A stretch of 64,000 nucleotides of DNA from Oscillospiraceae bacterium. GTDB lineage: Bacteria > Bacillota > Clostridia > Oscillospirales > Oscillospiraceae. A program made the translations under genes and the position numbers. The stretch spans positions 1-64,000 of the forward strand of contig JAJPYE010000043.1 in the NCBI GenBank assembly GCA_021205095.1, read 5' to 3'. Positions 51,906 through 60,501 of the stretch are shown piece after piece (positions within the stretch are counted from its first letter, which is position 1; each line of letters starts with the position of its first letter). The notes beneath the pieces are model-generated. The model was not told the origin of the DNA. It made no database searches and saw only the letters and a list, made by a program, of their open reading frames with translations.

Positions 51906-52024
51906 TGTTCCTTCTCAAATACGGAGGGGCATCGCCGTTTCCGGCGGTACCTGGGAACCCTTACATTCGGGATTCCGGCCCGGCATCCATGGGCTTTCGC
52001 CTGTAGGTCATCGGGCTTGGGAAC
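51906..52024 (-). ncRNA. structured 5' leader of modA, candidate molybdenum-cofactor-type riboswitch aptamer
   Basis: closing GUUCC/GGAAC, GCCCG/CGGGC, GGAA-CCC/GGG-UUCC and two GNRA-capped hairpins (GGC-GAAA-GCC; CGCCG-GAAA-CGGCG) upstream of a terminator and modA. Confidence 0.6.
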
Positions 52025-52203
52025 TATAAAATTGATAAACAATAAACGGTTTGACTATGATTACATAATAAACTTCTATTAGTTAATCTACATAACCTAT
52101 GAATTCTATTATAACCTTTTCATCTCTGATGTCAAGTCCAAACCTGAAATTTTATGAAAAACGGTTGCAAAACCTTGCGAGCCGTGGTAAAATAATTCCA
52201 TTC

Positions 52204-52303
52204 CATGAGGGAGTAGCCGACATATTATGAATATGTGGTACTATCGACATACTGGTGAAGTGATGCGCACCCGGTAGTGCCTGTTAAAACGGCGAGACTC
52301 AAG
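52204..52303 (+). ncRNA. yybP-ykoY-like Mn2+ riboswitch
   Basis: GAGGGAGUAGCCG, CGACAUACUGG..CCGGUAGUGCC, GGCGAGACUC consensus-like blocks upstream of mntP. Confidence 0.85.
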
Positions 52304-52336
52304 AACAGCAGAGGAAAGCTGTCCTTGGGTCTTTTT
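52295..52336 (+). terminator. riboswitch-associated intrinsic terminator
   Basis: AGACTCAAG...CTTGGGTCTTTTT with inner ACAGC/GCTGT. Confidence 0.85.
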
Positions 52337-52389
52337 CTATTTCTAAACAAGGCTCCCTCTGGATAAGATTACAAAGGGAGAATGTCACA

Positions 52390-52950
52390 ATGGGATTTTG
52401 GGAAGTTTTTTTGGTAGGCGTTGGTCTGTCCATGGACGCCTTCGCGGTGTCCATCTGCAAGGGACTGTCCCTGGAGAAGATCGGCGGCAAGCATATGTGC
52501 ATTGCCGGGGCCTGGTTCGGAGGTTTTCAGTTTCTCATGCCAGTGCTGGGCTACCTTCTGGGCAGTCTGTTTGCGGGTGCTATCACCGCCTACGATCATT
52601 GGATTGCCTTTATCCTGCTGGCCTTCATCGGCGGCAGAACGATACAGGAATCACTGGACAAAACCGAGGAGCATATGGACGGGGCCATGGACGCAAAGAC
52701 CATGCTCCTGCTGGCTATAGCTACCAGCATTGACGCTTTGGCAGTGGGCGTTACCTTCGCCTTCATGGAGGTGGCGGTAATTCCCGCCTCTCTTCTCATC
52801 GGCGTCACCACCTTCGTTTTCTCCGCCGTGGGCGTGAAAATCGGCAGCATCTTCGGCGCAAGGTACCAGAAAAAGGCCGAGCTGTTCGGCGGCATTGTTC
52901 TTGTGCTGATTGGGCTGAAAATTCTCCTGGAGGGCGTTGGGATTTTGTGA
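52390..52950 (+). CDS. mntP: manganese efflux pump MntP
   Basis: VGLSMDAFAVSICKGLSL, IATSIDALAVGVTFAF. Confidence 0.95.
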   Translation: MGFWEVFLVGVGLSMDAFAVSICKGLSLEKIGGKHMCIAGAWFGGFQFLMPVLGYLLGSLFAGAITAYDHWIAFILLAFIGGRTIQESLDKTEEHMDGAMDAKTMLLLAIATSIDALAVGVTFAFMEVAVIPASLLIGVTTFVFSAVGVKIGSIFGARYQKKAELFGGIVLVLIGLKILLEGVGIL

Positions 52951-52971
52951 AAAATCCTTTGGAATTTCAAG

Positions 52972-53000
52972 TTGTCAAGTGGGGCAAACAAGAGTATAAT
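52972..53000 (+). promoter_or_regulatory. sigma-A-type promoter for glnS
   Basis: TTGTCA-17 bp-TATAAT. Confidence 0.6.
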
Positions 53001-53073
53001 TAATAAAATAGCAGTCACCGCATCCGCGCCCTTCGGCGCGGGGATTTGAAACCAACAGAGGAGAAGGACAGCC

Positions 53074-54738
53074 ATGGACGAGAACGCGAAAAATTTTATT
53101 CTGGATTTTGTGGCGGAGGACATTGCCCCCGGCGGGCGGTTTGAGGGCCAGCAGGTACACACCCGGTTCCCCCCGGAGCCGAACGGCTATCTGCACATCG
53201 GCCACTGCAAGGCGCTGTGCATCGACTTCGGCACGGCGGAACGGTTTGGAGGCATCACCAACCTGCGGATGGACGACACCAACCCCGCCAAGGAGGACAC
53301 GGAATATGTGGACGCCATCCAGGAGGACATCCACTGGCTTGGCTTCGACTGGGACGATCGCTTCTTCTATGGCAGCGATTATTTTGAGGAAACCTATCAG
53401 CTTGCCATCGGCCTGATCAAAAAGGGCCTGGCCTATGTATGCGAGCTGACGCCGGAGCAATTTCACGAATACCGGGGCGACGTGGGAACCCCTGCCCGCA
53501 GCCCCTGGCGGGACAGACCCATCGAGGAGAGCCTCGACCTGTTTCAGCGTATGCGGGCCGGGGAGTTCCCGGAGGGCAAATATACCCTTCGTGCCAAGAT
53601 AGACCTGGCCTCCGGCAACTTCAATATGCGCGACCCGGTGCTTTACCGCATCCGCTATATCGAGCATCACCGCCAGGGAACCAAGTGGTGCGTATTCCCC
53701 ATGTATGACTTCGCCCACCCCATTCAGGACGCCCTGGAGGGCATCACCCACTCCCTCTGCTCCCTGGAGTACGAGGATCACCGGCCCCTTTACGACTGGG
53801 TCATCGCCAACACGGACGTTCCTGCCAAGCCCCGGCAGATTGAGTTTTCCCGCCTGGGCCTGAACTACACCGTTATGAGCAAGCGCAAGCTCCGCCGTCT
53901 GGTGGAGGAGGGCTATGTCTCCGGCTGGGACGACCCCCGTATGCCGACCCTGTGCGGTCTGCGGCGTCGGGGCTATACCCCCACGTCCATCAAGACCTTC
54001 ATCAACCGCATCGGCGTGTCGAAGGTGAACAGCACCGTGGAATACTCCTTCCTGGAGCATTGCCTGCGGGAGGAGCTGAATCTCTCCGCCCCCCGGCGCA
54101 TGGCGGTGCTGCATCCCATCAAGCTGGTTGTGACAAATTACCCTGAAGGCCAGACCGAGACCTTCCAGGTGGAGAACAACAACCTGGACGAAAGCGCCGG
54201 AACCCGCCCCGTCACCTTCAGCCGGGAGCTGTGGATTGAGCAGGAGGACTTCATGGCGGAGCCTGTGAAGAAATACAACCGCCTCTACCCCGGCAACGAG
54301 GTGCGGCTCAAGGGCGCCTACATCGTTAAATGCACTGGCTGGGAGACCGACGAGGCCGGAAACGTCACCACCGTTCTGTGCGAATATGACCCCGCCACCC
54401 GCGGAGGCGACGCCCCGGATGGCCGCAAGGTGCGTGGTACCATCCACTGGGTAAACGCCGCCGATTGCGTGGACGCAGAGATTCGGCTGTACGACAACCT
54501 GTTCAGCGACCCGGAGCCGGACGCGGCGGAGGATTTCATCCAGTGCCTCTCCCCCGACTCCCTGGAAATCCTGACCGGCTGCAAGGCCGAGCGCGCCCTG
54601 GAAACCGCCCAGGCCCCGGAGAGCTTCCAGTTCCTCCGCACCGGCTATTTCGCCGTTGACAGCAAGGACTCCGCCCCCGGCCATCTGGTATTCAACCGGG
54701 CCGTCGCGCTGAAGGACGGGTTTAAGGCAAAGACGTAA
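53074..54738 (+). CDS. glnS: glutaminyl-tRNA synthetase
   Basis: FPPEPNGYLHIGHCKALCIDF, TNLRMDDTNPAKEDTEYVDAI, VMSKRKLRRLVEEG. Confidence 0.97.
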   Translation: MDENAKNFILDFVAEDIAPGGRFEGQQVHTRFPPEPNGYLHIGHCKALCIDFGTAERFGGITNLRMDDTNPAKEDTEYVDAIQEDIHWLGFDWDDRFFYGSDYFEETYQLAIGLIKKGLAYVCELTPEQFHEYRGDVGTPARSPWRDRPIEESLDLFQRMRAGEFPEGKYTLRAKIDLASGNFNMRDPVLYRIRYIEHHRQGTKWCVFPMYDFAHPIQDALEGITHSLCSLEYEDHRPLYDWVIANTDVPAKPRQIEFSRLGLNYTVMSKRKLRRLVEEGYVSGWDDPRMPTLCGLRRRGYTPTSIKTFINRIGVSKVNSTVEYSFLEHCLREELNLSAPRRMAVLHPIKLVVTNYPEGQTETFQVENNNLDESAGTRPVTFSRELWIEQEDFMAEPVKKYNRLYPGNEVRLKGAYIVKCTGWETDEAGNVTTVLCEYDPATRGGDAPDGRKVRGTIHWVNAADCVDAEIRLYDNLFSDPEPDAAEDFIQCLSPDSLEILTGCKAERALETAQAPESFQFLRTGYFAVDSKDSAPGHLVFNRAVALKDGFKAKT

Positions 54739-54766
54739 CATACTGGACGAAACTTCATATAAAACG

Positions 54767-54801
54767 CGAGGGAGCTGCATCGTCTTCGATGCAGCTCCCT
54801 C
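54767..54801. terminator. strong hairpin between convergent genes
   Basis: CGAGGGAGCTGCATCG / CGATGCAGCTCCCTCG. Confidence 0.8.
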
Positions 54802-54815
54802 GGTTATCATGGCGT

Positions 54816-55769
54816 TTATCCCACACTTTGTGCGCCGCGATCGCAGCGGTTGCCCCAGGAGTCTATCATCTTGCCATCGCGATAGACGCAGATAATCTCG
54901 CAGTTATTGGAGCAGCGGCCACAGTTGGCCTCGCGGGTGTAGAATTCCATATCCTCCACGGCGAAGTCAAACTCCTGGCGTTTGGTGCTTCGCTTGGCCA
55001 ATATAGCCGCGCCCAGCGCGCCCATAAGATGACCGTTTTCATCCACAATGACCTTGCAGTCCAGCGTCCTCTCAAAGGCCGCCACAACGCCCTGGTTTTT
55101 GCTGACGCCACCCTGGAACACCACAGGGGAGATGATTTTCTTGCCCTTGCCCACATTATTGAGATAGTTCGCCACCACCGCGTTGCAAACACCGGCAATA
55201 ATGTCCTCTCTGGGGTGGCCCATCTGTATCTTATGCACCAGGTCAGATTCAGCAAACACCGTGCAGCGGGCGGCAATCTGGGTGGGATGCTTGGAGCGGA
55301 GAGCATATTCGCCTATCTCCTCCACTTCGATGCCCAGCCGCTTGGCCTGGCTGGAGAGGAAGGCCCCCGTTCCGGCGGCGCACAGGGTATTCATGGCATA
55401 GTCCACTGCCACGCCGTTTTCCACCAGGATGATCTTGGAGTCCTGGCCGCCCATTTCCAGGATCGTGCGCACATCGGGATAGAAGGTGGTTGTACCAACC
55501 GCATGGGCGGTGATCTCGTTTTTCACCATGGTAGCTCCAATGATGGTACCCACCAACTGCCTGGCGCTGCCGGTGGAGCCGGTAGCGACGATTTTATAGC
55601 GTTCCTTGTCGAAGCCCTCCTCCAGCAGGTGAAGAAGCTGCTTCACCGCGCCGATGGGGTCGCCCTGCGTCCAGATATACGCGCTGCTGATAATTTGGTT
55701 GTTATCGTCAATGATGGCTCCCTTGGTAGAGATAGAGCCAACGTCGATGCCTAAATATGCGTTTTCCAT
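54816..55769 (-). CDS. acyl-CoA dehydratase activase (HgdC/BadFG ATPase family)
   Basis: LGIDVGSISTKGAIID, GSTGSARQLVG, EMGGQDSKII, CAAGTGAFLSSQA. Confidence 0.93.
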   Translation of the reverse strand: MENAYLGIDVGSISTKGAIIDDNNQIISSAYIWTQGDPIGAVKQLLHLLEEGFDKERYKIVATGSTGSARQLVGTIIGATMVKNEITAHAVGTTTFYPDVRTILEMGGQDSKIILVENGVAVDYAMNTLCAAGTGAFLSSQAKRLGIEVEEIGEYALRSKHPTQIAARCTVFAESDLVHKIQMGHPREDIIAGVCNAVVANYLNNVGKGKKIISPVVFQGGVSKNQGVVAAFERTLDCKVIVDENGHLMGALGAAILAKRSTKRQEFDFAVEDMEFYTREANCGRCSNNCEIICVYRDGKMIDSWGNRCDRGAQSVG

Positions 55770-55770
55770 T

Positions 55771-56838
55771 TCAAACGACCTTCTTTCTCATCTGGATCAT
55801 GTCATAAAACGCCTCCAGCCGGGTCATCAGCCCTACATCGCTGGTCTGGGAGTCAAATGTCAAAAACAGCACGGGGATTTTATAGTCCGCGCCGATATTT
55901 TGCAGCACCGGCATAATATCTATTTCCGGGGTGCAGTTGGCGGATTTTATATGTATCAGCCCGTCAAAGCCACGCTCCGCGTACTCCTTCGCGGCCCAGA
56001 TATTCGCCGTAGAGGTGGGCCCCATTTGATAGGTACACAAATCCCGTATCTTTACGGCAAGGTTTTTTATCCCCTTATTGTGGAGAAACTGATTGGTGAT
56101 GTTCATCCAGCGGTGAACCTCCACACCCATATCCGCCAGCTTCTGCTCTGTTTCCAGATTGGAAAAGGCGTCCATGCCGGTGTAAAACTCTCCAACGATG
56201 CCCACGCGCAGGGGACGCAAAGGTTTGTCCAGCGAAATACGCTGAAAATCCTCCTTCACCCGCCGGTATCCGGCGGTGATGTCCTCCCGGCTGGTGGCAG
56301 TATACATAGCGGTCAGAAACCGCTTATATGCCTTTTTATATTCGCCGGTGGCGTCGAAGCCGCAGCCCTTGTAATATTCTCCTGTCACCTCGTCTAAATA
56401 TTCCACCATCTTGATGGCATCCAGCGCGGCACGGGTAAGCTTGGCCACATTGACCTTTGGGTTCAGCCGTCTGACAGGCTTCAGAAGATCCCGCAAGCGG
56501 CCAGTATTGTATTCCTCCAGGTTGATAAAATCAAAATCATATCCCAGATCCCGAAGGATCTGCTCCTGAAGCTCTCCATAATAGCCCAGGCGGCAAACGC
56601 CATAGGTCATAATGATGGTATCCGCCCCGGCTTCCAAAGCTTCTATCTCGCTGCCAAGGGTAGTTTTGAAGGGTGTGCATACAAAATCCGGACTGTATTT
56701 CGCCCCGATCTCTTCTGTCCGCTTGGTCAGAGCCGGTGGCATAATATAGCGGGCCTCTATGCCCTCCTCCACAATATATTTAAACGCGCAGTTGTATTCC
56801 GCATATCTGGTCAGGGTCACGTTTCGATTGGTTTCCAT
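55771..56838 (-). CDS. 2-hydroxyacyl-CoA dehydratase D-component-like protein
   Basis: DTIIMTYGVCRLGYYGELQEQILRDLGYDF, GEFYTGMDAFSN, IKSANCTPEIDIMPVL. Confidence 0.8.
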   Translation of the reverse strand: METNRNVTLTRYAEYNCAFKYIVEEGIEARYIMPPALTKRTEEIGAKYSPDFVCTPFKTTLGSEIEALEAGADTIIMTYGVCRLGYYGELQEQILRDLGYDFDFINLEEYNTGRLRDLLKPVRRLNPKVNVAKLTRAALDAIKMVEYLDEVTGEYYKGCGFDATGEYKKAYKRFLTAMYTATSREDITAGYRRVKEDFQRISLDKPLRPLRVGIVGEFYTGMDAFSNLETEQKLADMGVEVHRWMNITNQFLHNKGIKNLAVKIRDLCTYQMGPTSTANIWAAKEYAERGFDGLIHIKSANCTPEIDIMPVLQNIGADYKIPVLFLTFDSQTSDVGLMTRLEAFYDMIQMRKKVV

Positions 56839-57899
56839 TAAAGCGTCCCCTCCTTAAATCGGATAATGTCCACAAAGCTCTCCAGCCGCGTCTCCACACC
56901 GGCGGTGCCGGATTGGCCGTCCAGCACCAGGTTCAGGACGGGAATCCCTTGCAGTTTCCGGGTCAGCAGCTCGTTCACCATTGCGTCCGGCCCGCAGGGG
57001 AAGGCGCTCATAAGGATAATGCCGTCCACCTTGTCCTTGTGCATAACAATACTGCCCAATATCTCCCGGCTCACCTCCCACCGGCAGGTGGGAGACATCT
57101 CCAGGCTGCGCTTCAGCGCATCGCCTTGATCCACCAAATCCGCCCGGATGGCGGTCACGCCGGATTTTTTGAGATAATCCGTCACCGTCCGGCCAATAAA
57201 GGCGTCCTCGATCAGATAGCTGTGACCGGCGATGAGTATCTTCGTTCCCTCCCGGCGGTAAAGCTGCTCGGTTTCGTTGACCGCCTGACGGCGCTTTTTC
57301 TGCTCCGCACGCTTCGCGCGCTTATAGGCGCGCTTCGCCTCCTTGTGGGAAAATCCCAGCCGGTAGCCCAGGTCAACAAAGGCGTCTTTTTCCTTCTCAT
57401 CCTTCAGCTCGTCCACATTACAGGTCAGGAATTTTTGATTTGTCCCTCGGAATACATTACAGGTCTCGTCATACAGCGCGTCGAAGCGGACGCACATATT
57501 CCGGTGGCGACCATAGCTGCTGATGCGGGGAATGAAGATATAGTCACACCGGCCAACGAGAGAGTTCACATGGCCGTAAAAGATTTTTGCGGAAAGACAC
57601 GTCTCGTCCACCACCAGGGAGGAGCCGGTTTCCATGATTGCCCTATCTGTGGGCGCGCTGATTACAGTTTCCACGCCCAGCTCCTTGAAAAAGCCCTTCC
57701 ACAGCGTTTCATATCGGAAATACAGCAGCGCACGGGGGATGCCGATGGTGATGGCCGGTGTGCCGGTACCCTTTTTTCTGGCTCGTTTTTCGGCCTTCCT
57801 GGCCCGTTTGGCTATCCTTCTGGCCTTTTTCGATTCCTTTTTCGTCTGCTTATCCACTCGTTTGACGGCCTTTTTGTCCATCTTATCCTGCTTTGCCAA
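56838..57899 (-). CDS. 2-hydroxyacyl-CoA dehydratase component-like protein with basic N-terminal extension
   Basis: TIGIPRALLYFRYETLWKGFFKELGVETVISAPTDRAIMETGSSLVVDETCLSAKIFYGHVN; FPCGPDAMVNELL. Confidence 0.8.
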   Translation of the reverse strand: MAKQDKMDKKAVKRVDKQTKKESKKARRIAKRARKAEKRARKKGTGTPAITIGIPRALLYFRYETLWKGFFKELGVETVISAPTDRAIMETGSSLVVDETCLSAKIFYGHVNSLVGRCDYIFIPRISSYGRHRNMCVRFDALYDETCNVFRGTNQKFLTCNVDELKDEKEKDAFVDLGYRLGFSHKEAKRAYKRAKRAEQKKRRQAVNETEQLYRREGTKILIAGHSYLIEDAFIGRTVTDYLKKSGVTAIRADLVDQGDALKRSLEMSPTCRWEVSREILGSIVMHKDKVDGIILMSAFPCGPDAMVNELLTRKLQGIPVLNLVLDGQSGTAGVETRLESFVDIIRFKEGTL

Positions 57900-57978
57900 A
57901 AAATATTGCCCCCCTCCGGGAATTTCTTTAACTGACTAAAATAATATCTTAATCCCTTAAAGCAAGGTTGTCAAGCAA

Positions 57979-59370
57979 TTACTTTTTCCCTCGCGCCTCC
58001 AGCGCCTTGGCGCGGCGCTGCTCCACCTCCAGAGGCTTGGGCTGAATATCCCCGGAGCGCGTCAGGGCAAACTTGGTCAGCACCGGCCCAAACAGCTCGT
58101 AGACCAGCACGCCGAACAGCACGATGTTGCGGATAAGGGCGCCCTCCGCGCCCCAGGAGGCCACCTCCACGCTCATGCCCAAGGCGACCCCGGCCTGAGG
58201 AAACAGCGTGATACCCAGCCACTTGCGAACCTTTGGCTCACAGCCGGTAATCGTTGTGCCCAGATATGCGCCCAGGTATTTGCCTACGCAGCGGAATATG
58301 ATATAGAGAAGCCCGATTCCCACCACCGCCGCGCTTTTGAACACGCTCAGTTCCAGGGACGCGCCGCTGATAACAAAGAACATGGCAAACAGTGGACTCG
58401 TCCACTTATCCGCCTTATCCATCATCTCGTCCGCCAGCGGGCAGCGGTTGCAGAACACCGCCCCCAGCGCCATGCAAACCAGAAGACTTGAAAACTCAAA
58501 GTGAACGGTTCCAATGTCAAATTCCAGTTGGGCCAGGGCGACGGTCAGCATGACGAAGCCCACAATCAGGGCCATGCGGTTGCGGTTGGAGTGAAACATC
58601 TTCTCTAGCTGGGTCAGCACCTCACCCAGTCCGCCGCCAATGAGAAGGCTCAGCACGATCTCCAGCAGCGGCTCCACGGCGATGGATACCACGTCAATGG
58701 TGCCGTTGGACATGGCCTGCGCTATGCCGAAGGAGACGGCAAATATAGTCAGTCCCACCGCATCGTCCAGCGCCACCACCGGCAGTAAAACATCCGTCAC
58801 CGCGCCCTTGGCCTTATACTGCCGCACCACCATCAGCGTGGCCGCAGGAGCCGTGGCTGCGGCGATAGCACCCATGGTAATGGCGCCGGCAGCGGTCAGC
58901 GTTCCCTTTAAAAATATCTGCGCGATCAGAAGAACAATGTCCACCACAACAGCGGCAACAACACCCTCCAGTATACCGATAATGAATATCCTCCGCCCGG
59001 TCGTTTTCAGGTCGGACAGCTTAAACTCACTGCCGATAGTGAAAGCGATAAACCCCAGGGCCAGGGTGGAAATGAAATCCAGGGCGCTGACCTGCTCCAT
59101 GGTATTGAAGCCCAGGCCGGATATTCCCAGCGCTCCCAGGCAATACGGCCCCACTAACACGCCGGCCACCAGATAGGCGGTAACATCCGGAAGCTGGAAC
59201 CGGCTGGCCACACGGGTCATCAAAAGTCCTGCGATCAGCGCAATGGCCGCAGGCAAAAACAGATTCATAACAGATTTTTCTCTCCTTATGAGCATAATAA
59301 ACGCGGCAAGGCGCACCACATATAGTAACAGCCTTGCCGCCAAATTACAAGCGTTTTCCGCTGAACACAC
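57979..59370 (-). CDS. cation:proton antiporter (Kef/CPA2 type)
   Basis: ~12 TM segments; SRFQLPDVTAYLVAGVLVGP, AIAAATAPAATLMV, LDDAVGLTIF. Confidence 0.88.
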   Translation of the reverse strand: MCSAENACNLAARLLLYVVRLAAFIMLIRREKSVMNLFLPAAIALIAGLLMTRVASRFQLPDVTAYLVAGVLVGPYCLGALGISGLGFNTMEQVSALDFISTLALGFIAFTIGSEFKLSDLKTTGRRIFIIGILEGVVAAVVVDIVLLIAQIFLKGTLTAAGAITMGAIAAATAPAATLMVVRQYKAKGAVTDVLLPVVALDDAVGLTIFAVSFGIAQAMSNGTIDVVSIAVEPLLEIVLSLLIGGGLGEVLTQLEKMFHSNRNRMALIVGFVMLTVALAQLEFDIGTVHFEFSSLLVCMALGAVFCNRCPLADEMMDKADKWTSPLFAMFFVISGASLELSVFKSAAVVGIGLLYIIFRCVGKYLGAYLGTTITGCEPKVRKWLGITLFPQAGVALGMSVEVASWGAEGALIRNIVLFGVLVYELFGPVLTKFALTRSGDIQPKPLEVEQRRAKALEARGKK

Positions 59371-59401
59371 TGCAACAAAAAACGCATGAACGTTTCACCG
59401 A

Positions 59402-60466
59402 TTATATGTACACCTTTTCCACATAGGGGCTGGTGAAGGCCCTCATAACCGCGGCGTAATTCAATCGGAAGGTCAGAATATCGCCCACGGCGTATTCCGG
59501 GGCGTCCGTCAGGTCTACCAGGGTGTAATCGCTGCTGCCGCCCAGAACCCGGATGCGCTCGTCCTGAGGCATAAGGCCCTCCAGCTCCATGTCCTGTCTG
59601 CCGCAGGCCAGAATCCCCCGGCGCATGGGGCCAAGATCCGGCCACTGGCGCACAATGCCGAAGGCGTCGCCGCCGGTGGGGCCGATGGGCTTGGAGGGCT
59701 TGTCCTTCACCTCTACCAGCTGGGCGGACAGGACGATCGGGTCGTTATAGAAGCCCTCCACGTCCACTCCCAGGCCGGGGTCATGGCCAGTGAGCCACAG
59801 CTCTCCGATGCGGCACTGGTTGAGGCCCGCCGGCACAGTATGCGCCAGCAGATGATGTATCATAGAGGAACTCCCGCCGCTGACCACCGGGGCCCCTATG
59901 CCATAGCGGGTGCGCAGGTCGTTTGCAATATCCACCAGACCGCCCATATTCTCCTGACAGGGAAGCACCCCGCCGAAGCAGCCAAGATTCATACCAACGC
60001 CTAAAAGCTCCAGCATGGGCTGGGCCAGAACCGCCTCCGCCGTGGCGTAAATATCCGCCTTGTTTTCAAAATAGCACCCCTCCCGCAAATCGCCCAGATC
60101 ACAGGAAAGAATGACGCTGTGCCGTTTTCCCAGCCGGGACGCGGCCTCCCCTAGGAGCTTTATAGTCTTCACCTCCGACTGAAGACTGACCTCCGACCAG
60201 CGAACGGTGTCCTCCACCTCCCAGGGCTGGGAGACGCGGATGAGAAAGCGGGGCTTTTTCGTTTTCAAGATCCGCAGATTGTCAATGCGGGCATCCGCCA
60301 GCCAGTCGCTGCTGCTTGCCTCCAGCATTTCGCTGATTTCCGGCACGGCGCAAAAGCATTTCGTCACCGCCGCCAGGGCGATTCCCTGGCTGTGACACAG
60401 CTCGGCACAGTATTCCACATTCTCCCGAAGCGCGTTTATGTTTACGGTGATACGAGGATAGCCCAT
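59402..60466 (-). CDS. alanine/ornithine racemase family PLP-dependent enzyme (Orr-like)
   Basis: ITVNINALRENVEYCAELCHSQGIALAAVTKCFCAVPEI; GMNLGCFGG; VVSGGSSSMIH. Confidence 0.85.
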   Translation of the reverse strand: MGYPRITVNINALRENVEYCAELCHSQGIALAAVTKCFCAVPEISEMLEASSSDWLADARIDNLRILKTKKPRFLIRVSQPWEVEDTVRWSEVSLQSEVKTIKLLGEAASRLGKRHSVILSCDLGDLREGCYFENKADIYATAEAVLAQPMLELLGVGMNLGCFGGVLPCQENMGGLVDIANDLRTRYGIGAPVVSGGSSSMIHHLLAHTVPAGLNQCRIGELWLTGHDPGLGVDVEGFYNDPIVLSAQLVEVKDKPSKPIGPTGGDAFGIVRQWPDLGPMRRGILACGRQDMELEGLMPQDERIRVLGGSSDYTLVDLTDAPEYAVGDILTFRLNYAAVMRAFTSPYVEKVYI

Positions 60467-60501
60467 ATGTTACCTCCTAAATTCAGGGCTTCTCCACCCT
60501 T

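Noticed and set aside
52975-54810. 611-codon ORF antisense to glnS
   Set aside because: GC-rich shadow frame; no recognisable domain, and glnS on the opposite strand is unambiguous
56854-57129. Overlapping small ORFs within the dehydratase-like gene
   Set aside because: Alternate-frame noise in GC-rich DNA without RBS support
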